Shown here: positions 34,211-42,143 of the stretch, piece by piece
Position numbering within the stretch: the stretch's first letter is position 1
Layout: each line of letters opens with the position of its first letter
DNA from: Pseudooceanicola sp. HF7
GTDB taxonomy: Bacteria; Pseudomonadota; Alphaproteobacteria; Rhodobacterales; Rhodobacteraceae
Length of the DNA stretch: 64,000 bases
Assembly (NCBI RefSeq): GCF_011806405.1
Contig: NZ_JAATOW010000008.1
Span: 62,001-126,000 of the forward strand
Reading direction: 5' to 3'
Program-made: the position numbers and the translations under genes
Notes under the pieces: model-generated
Databases searched by the model: none
What the model was told of the DNA's origin: nothing
The model's input: the letters and a program-made list of their open reading frames with translations, nothing else

Positions 34211-35451
34211 AGGCCTTCCTCTCGGCTCATGACGCGGAAGAAGAAGACGGAGAACAGCACCAGGCAGGCGAAGATCACCACCGCCACGGCCGCGCCCGCG
34301 CCGATGTTGGAGACCGCGAAGGCCTGTTCATAGACGTTGACCGTCAGCACGCGCGTCCCGGCGTTGCCGCCTGTCAGCAGGAAGATGTCGTCGAACTTGT
34401 TGAAGGTCCAGATGAAGCGCAGCAGGAACAGGACAGAGAGGATCCCCAGCAGCTGCGGCATCGACAGGTAGCGGAACTTCTGGAAGGGCGAGGCGCCGTC
34501 CATGTCTGCCGCTTCGTACATGTCCGTGTCGATGCTCTGCATCCGCGCCAGGATGAATAGGAAGGACAGCGGGAAATAGCGCCAGACTTCGAACAATGTG
34601 ACCATGATCAACGCAAGCGGGCGTTCCCCGAAGAAGTTGATGGCCGAACTGCTGACCCCCATCTGGATCAGCAGAGCGTTTGCAGAGCCGGAGAAAGGAT
34701 CGAAAAGGGTAACCCAGGTGAAGGCAACGGCGATAACTGGTGCCACGTATGGGAACAGGTAGAGCCCGCGCAGGATGCCTTGGCCCTTGAAACTGCGGTC
34801 CAGCAGCATGGCGGCAAACAGCCCTACGATCAGCGCGCCGGCGGTGCCGAAGAAGGTATAGAACAGCGTGACGCCCAGCACGCCCCAGAATTCATCGCCA
34901 TCGAAGATCCGGGCGAAGTTTTCCAAGGTGAAGGTAAAGTTAGTCAGCACGTTGGGGGCGGACCCGGTGACCCTTGGGGCGGAGCCTTCGGCGGCGTCCT
35001 CGGCGGTTTCGGCATCGCCCGTGACGGGAATGGCGACGGTGGCGCGATCGCCGCCCTCAAGATCGCCGAAATCGCAGGTGATGTCCTGTCCGTCGACAAG
35101 GCAGGGGGCTTCGGGTTCCCCGGCCAGGGTCAGGCCATCGGGCAGGGTGTCGGTCAGCACGACTCCCGTGACCGCCGTATCCCGAGAGGAGTTGCGCAGA
35201 CGGTATTCCACGCGCATCTCATCGCCTTCCCCACGCAGGCTTTCTCGCACGATGGGGGCGGGCGGACGCAGATCCGCCAGGGTCACCGGTTTGACGGAGA
35301 TCCAGAAGATCGCCAGCAGCGGCAGGATGACGACAAGCGACACAGCGGTCAGCGTTGGCAGCAGGAGTTGCCATGCCAACCGCGCTTCGCGCCGGGCGAG
35401 GGGACCCCGGCCCTTTGGTGGGACGGGATCATGCGAGGAGGCGGTGCTCAT
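34207..35451 (-). CDS. Carbohydrate ABC transporter permease (MalF-like) with DUF11-like periplasmic insertion
   Basis: 414 residues. TM1 is at about 28-50; the permease core resumes near residue 170 (NFTFTLENFARIFDGDEFWG) with five more helices and the EAA loop (YEAADMDGASPFQKFRYLSM). Residues about 66-167 form an insertion whose centre (MRVEYRLRNSSRD, then GVVLTDTLPDGLTLAGEP and VAIPVTGDA) has the pattern of DUF11 beta-sandwich repeats found in surface proteins, with a cysteine pair (PCLVDGQDITC). It would face the periplasm and could touch the binding protein. Start at 35451 is set by GGAGG seven bases upstream. Confidence 0.9.
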   Translation of the reverse strand: MSTASSHDPVPPKGRGPLARREARLAWQLLLPTLTAVSLVVILPLLAIFWISVKPVTLADLRPPAPIVRESLRGEGDEMRVEYRLRNSSRDTAVTGVVLTDTLPDGLTLAGEPEAPCLVDGQDITCDFGDLEGGDRATVAIPVTGDAETAEDAAEGSAPRVTGSAPNVLTNFTFTLENFARIFDGDEFWGVLGVTLFYTFFGTAGALIVGLFAAMLLDRSFKGQGILRGLYLFPYVAPVIAVAFTWVTLFDPFSGSANALLIQMGVSSSAINFFGERPLALIMVTLFEVWRYFPLSFLFILARMQSIDTDMYEAADMDGASPFQKFRYLSMPQLLGILSVLFLLRFIWTFNKFDDIFLLTGGNAGTRVLTVNVYEQAFAVSNIGAGAAVAVVIFACLVLFSVFFFRVMSREEGL

Positions 35452-35479
35452 GCCACGCCTCCGGTCTTGCGACGTTCCA

Positions 35480-36841
35480 TTACTCGACCTTGGCCAGCTC
35501 TTCATTCATCGCGGCGATGGCGTCGTCGGCGCTGATCTCACCGTCGATGTACTCGCGCACGTAGCGATTGATGGTCTGGGTGTTGACCATCTTGGACGCC
35601 AGCCCAAGCTGGCCATCCGCCACGCCCCAGCGTTGCGCTACGTCCAGGCCGCCGACGATCTCTGAGATCATGTCCTCCGAATAGAGCTCCCCGAGCGGAG
35701 CCTTGCGATCCACGCCGACGGGCAGCGCAGCCCAGGCATCGGAGTATTCGGTGGGGTTGTCGGCGGTGCCGCGACGGATCGGGAACTTGCCCTCGGGCGC
35801 GATGGCCAGGGTGTTCATGTAGCCATCCGTCATGGAGTATTTCACGAACTCGATGGCGTTATCGATATCCGCGTCCACGGTGATCCCGAACAGGTTCATC
35901 TCGGACCAGGCGGCGCCATCGGGGTTCGATGGACCGGCGAAATTGGTCACGATCCCGGTCTTGGAGGCAAGCTCGGGCGAGGTGGGATCGTCGTTCAGGG
36001 TGGGCGGCGCGCTGTCACGCAGGCCGGCCAGCTCATCCAGAATGAAAGGCGACCAGATGATCATCGCCGCGTCCCCTGCAAAGTAGACTTCGCGGGACTG
36101 CTTCCAGAACAGGTCTCCGGGCGGAGAGGCTTCGGCGATGGTCTTGTAGAATTCCAGCACTTCCTTGGTCTTGGCCGGGTCCAGCGGCTGGAAGCCATCT
36201 GCGCCCACGGGGCTGACGCCATTGGCCAGGAAGACATGCTCCAGCACCTGGGACATGAAGTTGTCATCGACCTTGGTGGCCGCGACGAAGCCGTACATTT
36301 CCGGCGGGTTGTGCAGCGCTTCGACCGCGGCGGTCACGGCGGCGTAGGTGGTGGGGGGCTCAAGCCCGGCTTCTTCGAACAGGTCCTTGCGGTAGACGAT
36401 CATCTGCGTCCAGCCATCGACGGGAACCGAGGCGATGCCACCATCGAAGGCGGCCATTTCCAGCGCGCCGGGAGCAAAGGTATCCATGCCCAGCTCTTCC
36501 ACGACCTCTGTCGCGGCATCGCCGTCCAGCAGCCCGGCTTCGGCCCAGGGCAGGGCGTATTGCAGGGTGTGATAGATCACGTCCGGCAGGTCGCCAGCGG
36601 CGTAGGCGGCGGTGGCGCGGGTGCCAAGTTCGCTTTCCGTGACCGGGATGACCTCGACCGAGAGGCCGGTTGCCTCTTCGAAATCGGCGGCCATCTGTTC
36701 CTGGCGGGCCAGCCGCTCGGGTTGTTCTTCAGTGGTCCAGAAGCGCAGGTCTTTCGCCATGGCCTGGCTGGTCAGGCAAAGTGCCAGAGCGGTGCCAAGA
36801 AACGCGGACGCGCGCGCGCCGCGGGGTTTAAATGCAATCAT
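35480..36841 (-). CDS. Extracellular solute-binding protein (family 1, carbohydrate-type)
   Basis: A 453-residue periplasmic binding protein with a Sec signal peptide (residues 1-29, cleavage after SQAMA). The mature start KDLRFWTTEEQPERLARQE and later patterns (GDLPDVIYHTLQYALPWAE, NPPEMYGFVAATKVDDNF, GDAAMIIWSPFI) belong to the MalE/UgpB-type group. GGGAGG lies before the ATG. It is the first gene of the transporter operon; the substrate is not readable, and no sugar-metabolism gene or regulator accompanies it. Confidence 0.9.
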   Translation of the reverse strand: MIAFKPRGARASAFLGTALALCLTSQAMAKDLRFWTTEEQPERLARQEQMAADFEEATGLSVEVIPVTESELGTRATAAYAAGDLPDVIYHTLQYALPWAEAGLLDGDAATEVVEELGMDTFAPGALEMAAFDGGIASVPVDGWTQMIVYRKDLFEEAGLEPPTTYAAVTAAVEALHNPPEMYGFVAATKVDDNFMSQVLEHVFLANGVSPVGADGFQPLDPAKTKEVLEFYKTIAEASPPGDLFWKQSREVYFAGDAAMIIWSPFILDELAGLRDSAPPTLNDDPTSPELASKTGIVTNFAGPSNPDGAAWSEMNLFGITVDADIDNAIEFVKYSMTDGYMNTLAIAPEGKFPIRRGTADNPTEYSDAWAALPVGVDRKAPLGELYSEDMISEIVGGLDVAQRWGVADGQLGLASKMVNTQTINRYVREYIDGEISADDAIAAMNEELAKVE

Positions 36842-37472
36842 GTGATCCTCCCGATTGTCTTCAATTCAATGGCGCGACGGCCATGAAACGGCGTTTCCTG
36901 CCGCGCAGAGGCGGTAGGGCAAGGCCTGGCGCATCGCGCATAAAAACCTCCCGGGGCGGGCAGTTTGCTGCTTCTTATCCCGATGCCGGCATTTGGTGGC
37001 ACAGCCGACCTGACGAATGATGCCGCGCGAAGGGCGCGAGTCAACCTTTAGAAACGCAATGGCGCCAGAACGGAGGGCTGAAGGCCTTCTGGGTGGCTTT
37101 TTTCTGCTTTGCCAACATGTTGTGGCCGTTAAGCACAAGGTGCAGCGCGCCTGTGCCTTGAAATTGTGCGCCTTGCGCGAAATGCCAATCGTGTCGAAGG
37201 CTTGCCGGGTGCAGCCCGTCGATAGGGGAGGTGATAGCGACCTTCCCGAGCGCCGGGGTGTATCTCCAGGAAATCGGTCGGGCTATTTCATCTGCGTTGT
37301 CATTGTCGGATCGGCGGTGCAGGTGATTTCTGCGGCGGTGTTTTATTGAAAGTCGGGACGCGCTTTCGGATCTTCGGCGGATGAAGCCACGGAAATGGCA
37401 TCGGCCCGCCCTCTTGCGGGGGCGGGCCGATGTGTACCTTGGAAGCGGTAGCTTGATCTGGCCGAGGTGGCC
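36842..37472. other. Gene-poor interval of 630 bp
   Basis: No convincing gene or tRNA. The part next to 36841 must carry the promoter of the ABC operon; the palindrome ATGCCGGCAT (about 36980) and a GAAGGCCTTC palindrome followed by a T-run (about 37080-37110) are the only structured elements before the hairpin at 37399. An open frame at 37017-37349 ends in a hydrophobic segment but has no homology that I recognise and no ribosome site. Confidence 0.5.
37399..37432 (-). terminator. Hairpin downstream of the SCO gene
   Basis: A perfect 13-bp inverted repeat, CATCGGCCCGCCC against GGGCGGGCCGATG with an 8-base loop, 40 bp after the SCO stop. The following T-tract on the minus strand is weak (CCATTTCC), so it is a stable 3' end rather than a textbook terminator. 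Confidence 0.6.
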
Positions 37473-38075
37473 TCAGCTGGCTTGCAATTTGCGGAGACGT
37501 TCCATCACGCGATCATAGTCTTCTTGGTATCCGACGACGCCGAAGTACTGCCCCTTGTCGTCGAACAGCAGTACAGAGGCCGAGTGGTTCATGGTGTAAT
37601 CGCCATCCTCCAGAGGGACCTTGGAGGCAAAGATGCGGAAGGCCTTGATGGCCTTCTGAACCTCGTCCGGATCCCCGCTGAAGCCAGTGACACTAGGCGC
37701 CCAGGAGACATAGTCCTCCAACAGTTCCGGGGTGTCGCGTTCCGGGTCGACGGTGACGAAGAAGGTGCGGATCGGCTCCGCTCCCTCCTCGGCCAGGGTC
37801 TCTTGCCAGGTGGCGATATCACCCATCGTGGTCGGGCAGACATCCGGGCAATGGGTGAAGCCGAAGAAGACCGCGGTGGGCTCGCCCACTAAAGTGTCTT
37901 CGGTAAACGTGGTACCATCCGCTGCGACCAGCGTGTAATCGCCCTGACCCAGTTGTTCAGACACGTCGCGGGTGATCCGGGGTTCGATCACCCGGACCCA
38001 GATCAGACCCAGAAGTGCCAGCAGCGCCAGCACCCAGAGGCCCAGGATGGAAACGGTCTTGGTGTTCAGCTGCAT
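37473..38075 (-). CDS. SCO1/SenC family copper chaperone
   Basis: A 200-residue thioredoxin-fold protein anchored by one N-terminal TM helix (about 9-30), facing the periplasm. The copper site is complete: CPDVCP (CxxxC) and the distal histidine in MNHSASVLL. SCO proteins deliver copper to, or reduce, the CuA site of cytochrome c oxidase. It follows the PCuAC gene by 10 bp, and the two commonly act together in oxidase assembly. Confidence 0.95.
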   Translation of the reverse strand: MQLNTKTVSILGLWVLALLALLGLIWVRVIEPRITRDVSEQLGQGDYTLVAADGTTFTEDTLVGEPTAVFFGFTHCPDVCPTTMGDIATWQETLAEEGAEPIRTFFVTVDPERDTPELLEDYVSWAPSVTGFSGDPDEVQKAIKAFRIFASKVPLEDGDYTMNHSASVLLFDDKGQYFGVVGYQEDYDRVMERLRKLQAS

Positions 38076-38085
38076 GATTGCGATC

Positions 38086-38628
38086 TCAGTCCATTTTCAT
38101 GTGGGAGTGGCCGCCTGCGCCTGCGTTGACGGCGCGAATGTCGAAGGGCAGGTCCACCGTGCCGGCCGTCTCGAAGGTCAGCGTGACGGTGACGGTTTCA
38201 CCTTCGCTCAGGGGCTCTTTCAGATCCATGAACATCAGGTGGTAGCCACCGGGCTTGAGAACGATCGTCTCGCCGGCGGGAATTTCCAGCCCGTCGGGCA
38301 GGGCGGACATCATCATCACATCGCCCTTCATGACCATCTCGTGGATTTCTCCGCGTCCGGCGACAGAGGTTTCCACCGCGGTCAGCCGATCGGGCGTGTC
38401 GCCGGTGTTGGTGATCGTCAGGAAGCCGCCGCCAACCGGCGCATTGGGCAGGGTTGCGCGGGCATAGGGCGCCTCAAGCGCCAGGTCGCCCAGGGTGGTC
38501 GTCATGGCCATCGGCTGTTCGGCCATGGTTTCGTGGTCCATGCCGTGGTTGCTGCCGTGGTCCATATCAGAGGCTTGGGCTGTCGTGCCGAGGGCTACGA
38601 GGGCGAGGGCGGTAAGGAAGCGTTTCAT
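38086..38628 (-). CDS. Copper chaperone PCu(A)C
   Basis: A 180-residue periplasmic protein: signal peptide (MKRFLTALALVALGTTAQA), a Met/His-rich N-terminal stretch (SDMDHGSNHGMDHETMAEQP) and the PCuAC domain with copper ligands HEMVMKGDVMMM and GGYHLMFMDL. A second Met/His tail ends the protein (GGHSHMKMD). The family inserts Cu(I) into the CuA centre of cytochrome oxidase. It lies between the DUF2946-like and SCO genes on one strand. Confidence 0.95.
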   Translation of the reverse strand: MKRFLTALALVALGTTAQASDMDHGSNHGMDHETMAEQPMAMTTTLGDLALEAPYARATLPNAPVGGGFLTITNTGDTPDRLTAVETSVAGRGEIHEMVMKGDVMMMSALPDGLEIPAGETIVLKPGGYHLMFMDLKEPLSEGETVTVTLTFETAGTVDLPFDIRAVNAGAGGHSHMKMD

Positions 38629-38714
38629 TTCTATCTCCGGTCTGGCGGGGCTGAGCCCATGCGCCGATGCAGCCTGTTCCGGGCCGCGGGTCTGATCTGT
38701 CTTGGTCGAAAGGA

Positions 38715-39068
38715 TCAGGTCGTGACCGGAGGGGCGCGGGCCAGCCGATGGCCCAGCCCCTGTTGGGCGCCGGCCGTGAGGTCGCGCAGAAGCTGATCGT
38801 CCAGCGCGAAGACCAGGCGAGCCTCTTGCGCGTCAAAGGTAGCGCGGGGGGCTTCGGGCAGCAGGTGACAGAAGGGGCAGCGGTGATCGTGCACGGCGTG
38901 CTCGTCACCGCAAAGCTCGGCCAGCGGGGCGCCAAGCGCCAGGGTCAGTTCCAGCTGAGCGACCTGGTCCGCGTCGGGTGCCATGTGCCGCGTCGAGGCA
39001 GGGCCGGCCAGGGCAATGAAGCAGGCCAGCACGGTCAGGATCAGACGATGGGTCAGGACGCGGTTCAT
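38715..39068 (-). CDS. DUF2946-like small membrane/secreted protein
   Basis: 117 residues with an N-terminal hydrophobic segment (LILTVLACFIALAGPA) and a histidine/cysteine cluster (ELCGDEHAVHDHRCPFCHL). The CPFC motif next to histidines fits DUF2946-type proteins, which occur in copper operons; direct metal binding is plausible but unproven. It is the first gene of the set running into PCuAC and SCO. The ATG at 39068 replaces a longer frame starting at 39137. Confidence 0.65.
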   Translation of the reverse strand: MNRVLTHRLILTVLACFIALAGPASTRHMAPDADQVAQLELTLALGAPLAELCGDEHAVHDHRCPFCHLLPEAPRATFDAQEARLVFALDDQLLRDLTAGAQQGLGHRLARAPPVTT

Positions 39069-39187
39069 GGTGCCCTTGTATCCCGAACGCCCATGACACG
39101 CCAAGAGGTCGCCCCGGCCCGTGCGAAATTGCCGCAAAGCCCAGGACGGCTTGCCTTGGGGGTGGGATTACTCTACCGCTCGCGCCG

Positions 39188-39363
39188 CTTCGGTCCGGGC
39201 CTTGCCCGGTGAATAGGGAATGCGGTCAGGGGGACCCCCAATGCCGCGACTGCCCCCGCAACTGTAGGCGGAGAGCGAAGCCGGACAATGTCACTGCCTC
39301 CGCAGCTTTGGGGTGGGAAGACCCGGCCAAGCGAGGACCCGCAAGTCAGGAGACCTGCCGAAG
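39188..39363 (+). promoter_or_regulatory. Cobalamin (AdoCbl) riboswitch
   Basis: The conserved elements appear in order: GGTGAATAGGGAATGCGGT, CCGCGACTGCCCCCGCAACTG, AAGCCGGACAATGTCACTG, GGGAAGACCCGGCC and the B12 box AGTCAGGAGACCTGCC (39344-39359). The closing P1 helix CTTCGG/CCGAAG (39188-39193 with 39358-39363) frames it. It should shut off the btuB-btuF-btuC-btuD operon when cobalamin is plentiful. Confidence 0.96.
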
Positions 39364-39470
39364 TCGATCACCCGTTCCGGGCGCGGGGTGCGCCAGGGGC
39401 AACGGACCTTCCGTAGAGGTGGCAAGGCAACCCTCCGGGCCGGAAACTGTCCGGGATCCCAGTGACTGCG

Positions 39471-39496
39471 CGCGCCGGCTCCGGGGCGCGGGAAGG
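39471..39496 (+). promoter_or_regulatory. Hairpin directly before the btuB ribosome binding site
   Basis: CGCGCC (39471-39476) can pair with GGCGCG (39485-39490), placing a stem against the ribosome site GGAAGG (39491-39496) of the ATG at 39503. It may be part of the expression platform of the upstream riboswitch, acting on translation. There is no T-run, so transcription termination is less likely. Confidence 0.45.
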
Positions 39497-39502
39497 ACTC
39501 GC

Positions 39503-41335
39503 ATGACCAAGAAACTTATCGCGGCTTTCGCCGCCTCTACCTGCCTGACGGCCTGCCTTCTGGCACCGGCTATGGCCCAGGAGATCACCACGCTGGATGA
39601 GATCAGCGTAACGGCCAACCGTGGAGAGACCGAGGCCGCCCGCGCCGGCGCCACGGTCGAGATCGTGACCCGGGAGGACCTGCAAGAGGCCGGTGATGCC
39701 CGCCTGGTCGATTACCTTGCCACGCTGCCGGGCCTAAGCGTCACCACGGCGGGTGGTATCGGGAATGCCACGACCCTGCGCATTCGCGGTGCGGGTGGTG
39801 CTTATTTCAGCGTGCTGATCGACGGGATCGACGTGAATGACCCCTCGGCCTCTCAGAACTCCTTCAACTTCGGGTCGCTGACCACCGCCGATATCGGCCG
39901 TGTGGAAGTGCTGAAAGGCGCGCAATCGGCGCTTTACGGGTCCGAGGCGATCGCGGGCGTGATCTCCATCTCGACCAATCAGGCGACGGAAATGGGCCTG
40001 TCGCGCAACTACGCGCTGGAATACGGCAGCTACAACACCAGACGTTTCAGCCTGAACCAAAGTTACATGGGAGCGCGGGGCACCTACGCTGTGACCCTGT
40101 CCCACGTGCGCACCGATGGCTGGTCCAGCGCGGATGAGAAAGACGGCAATACCGAGGCCGACGGACATGAGGGCACGCGGCTGTCCTTCACCGGCGTTTA
40201 CGATCTGACTGACAGCGTGACGGTGGGGGGCGCGGCCTTCTGGCAGAAGACCGAAACCGAGTACGACGAATATGGCTCCGGCCCGATGGACGGCAGCCCG
40301 GACGAGAGGAACAGGGCAACCTCTTACGGGGTGCGGGGCTTCGTGAAGGTCGAAGGCGATGTGTTGGCGCAGGAATTCTCTGCCCAGTTCTATCAGATCG
40401 ACAGGGAAAGCTGGGGCACGGATAATTGGGGATCTTCCTACTACCCGAACCTTGGCACCCGGAAGGCACTGGCCTATGGCGCAAGCATGGATCTGTCGCC
40501 CAATGTGATGCTGGCCTTCGGAGGGGACGCCACGCGGGAAGGCTACCGCGCGGATGACTTCTATGTCGAAAGCGACATCATTGGGGCCTACGCGGAAACC
40601 CGATGGGCGGCGCTGCGGAACTTCGACGTGGTGGCCTCTGTCCGGCGGGATGAGCATTCTGTTTTCGGCGGAGAGACCACCGGACGGCTGGCCATGGCCT
40701 GGCGCCCAAAAGAAGACATCACCGTTCGCGCCTCGGCCGGGACGGGGTTTCGAACGCCTTCGCTATATGAGCTGTACGACCTGACCTACGGAAACAGCAG
40801 CCTCACGCCTGAGACATCGCGCAGCTTCGATCTGGGCATCGAAAAGCGCTTCGACGCGGGCTTTGCGAAGGCGACGCTGTTTCGGATGGAAATCACGGAC
40901 CTGATCGACTGGATTGGTGGCGGCTACGTTCAGGTGCCCGGCACCAGCGATATGCAGGGGCTTGAGCTGTCCGGCGGTTGGGCTTTGAACGAAAGCCTGC
41001 GTCTACAAGGCAGTTATACATGGACAGAGGCCAGCGATGCCGCGGGCGATCGGCTGGATCGTGTGCCCCGCAACGACCTGGTGCTGCGTCTTTCAGCAGA
41101 TCTGAGCGATGAGTTGAATTCGAACCTGTCAGTGCGTCACGTAAGTGACCACCTGGACCGCGGAACGCCGCTGCCGGACTACACGCTTGTAGACCTGTCC
41201 GTTGCCTATGGTATCTCCGATAGAAGCGAGGTTTACCTTCGCGTCGTGAACCTTCTGGACGAACAGTACCAGACGGTGCGGGGCTATGGTCAAAGCGACA
41301 GGGCACTTTATGTCGGCATTCGCGGCAGTTTCTAG
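39503..41335 (+). CDS. btuB: TonB-dependent outer-membrane receptor, cobalamin type (BtuB-like)
   Basis: A 610-residue outer-membrane receptor: signal peptide (about 1-25, ending APAMAQ), TonB box TLDEISVTA, plug domain (VEIVTREDLQEAG, LRIRGAGGAYFSVLIDGID, VEVLKGAQSALYGSEAIAGVI) and a 22-strand barrel ending in an aromatic residue (IRGSF). The cobalamin riboswitch upstream and BtuFCD genes downstream make cobalamins or cobinamides the likely cargo. The frame is open back to 39209 through the riboswitch, but ATG 39503 with GGAAGG and the signal peptide is the start. Confidence 0.93.
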   Translation: MTKKLIAAFAASTCLTACLLAPAMAQEITTLDEISVTANRGETEAARAGATVEIVTREDLQEAGDARLVDYLATLPGLSVTTAGGIGNATTLRIRGAGGAYFSVLIDGIDVNDPSASQNSFNFGSLTTADIGRVEVLKGAQSALYGSEAIAGVISISTNQATEMGLSRNYALEYGSYNTRRFSLNQSYMGARGTYAVTLSHVRTDGWSSADEKDGNTEADGHEGTRLSFTGVYDLTDSVTVGGAAFWQKTETEYDEYGSGPMDGSPDERNRATSYGVRGFVKVEGDVLAQEFSAQFYQIDRESWGTDNWGSSYYPNLGTRKALAYGASMDLSPNVMLAFGGDATREGYRADDFYVESDIIGAYAETRWAALRNFDVVASVRRDEHSVFGGETTGRLAMAWRPKEDITVRASAGTGFRTPSLYELYDLTYGNSSLTPETSRSFDLGIEKRFDAGFAKATLFRMEITDLIDWIGGGYVQVPGTSDMQGLELSGGWALNESLRLQGSYTWTEASDAAGDRLDRVPRNDLVLRLSADLSDELNSNLSVRHVSDHLDRGTPLPDYTLVDLSVAYGISDRSEVYLRVVNLLDEQYQTVRGYGQSDRALYVGIRGSF

Positions 41336-42143
41336 GATTATCGGCGCGGCGCTCTTTCTGGGCGCCGCGCCGGGCCTGCTGGCGGCAGGCAATCCCCCCA
41401 AGCGGGTGGTATCCATCAACCTGTGCACCGATCAGTTGGCGATGTTGCTGGCCGCGCCGGGCCAACTGATATCTGTCTCCGACTTGGCGGTTGAACCGCG
41501 CAGCTCTGCGATGGTGGAAGAGGCCAGGGCCTACCCGATCAACCACGCTGGCGCGGAGGAGGTCTGGCTGATGCAGCCCGACCTCGTCCTGGCCGGCGGC
41601 TATACCTCCCGCGCAACGGTTTCCATGCTGCGGCGGCTGGGCCGCGAGGTGCTTGAGGTGCAACCGGCCTACAGCCTGGCCGACATTCGCGACCGTCTGG
41701 CCCGGATCGGCGCGGCGCTTGGCCGCGAGGTACGGGCGGAGGCGCTGATCGCTGATTTCGATGCCCGGCTGGAGGTCCTGCGGGCCGAGGTGGCGCGCAG
41801 CCCCTCTGCCGCGATCTATTACGCGAATGGTTATACCACCGGCGATCGCACCCTGGCCGGAGAGATCCTGATGGCCGCCGGGTTCTCCAATATCGCCGGG
41901 GACATGCGCGGCGGCCACCTGCCGCTGGAAAAGCTGGCGATGGCAGATCCGGAGGCCCTGATCACCGGTACGCCCTATCCCGGGGCTTCCCGATCCGAAG
42001 CGGTGCTTGCCCATCCGGTTGTACAGGCAATCCGGGATCGGCGCGCCTCTCACCCGGTCGCGGATCGCGACTGGCTGTGCGGCACGCCCTACGTGCTGCA
42101 GGCGGTAGAGGAGCTTGCCATCTTCCGGAAGGAGATCGAATGA
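41310..42143 (+). CDS. btuF: Cobalamin ABC transporter periplasmic binding protein (BtuF-like)
   Basis: A 277-residue helical-backbone (TroA/BtuF-type) binding protein. After a signal peptide (MSAFAAVSRIIGAALFLGAA) comes KRVVSINLCTDQLAMLLAAP, EEVWLMQPDLVLAGGYTSR and ALITGTPYPGASRSE. It hands corrinoids to the BtuCD permease. The start overlaps the end of btuB by 26 bp (an ATG at 41286 is also possible) and its stop overlaps the permease start (ATGA), so the operon is tightly coupled. Confidence 0.9.
   Translation: MSAFAAVSRIIGAALFLGAAPGLLAAGNPPKRVVSINLCTDQLAMLLAAPGQLISVSDLAVEPRSSAMVEEARAYPINHAGAEEVWLMQPDLVLAGGYTSRATVSMLRRLGREVLEVQPAYSLADIRDRLARIGAALGREVRAEALIADFDARLEVLRAEVARSPSAAIYYANGYTTGDRTLAGEILMAAGFSNIAGDMRGGHLPLEKLAMADPEALITGTPYPGASRSEAVLAHPVVQAIRDRRASHPVADRDWLCGTPYVLQAVEELAIFRKEIE

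Noticed and set aside
37017-37349. A 110-codon plus-strand frame ending in a hydrophobic segment.
   Set aside because: No ribosome site, no recognised family and unusual composition; kept as part of a gene-poor interval.
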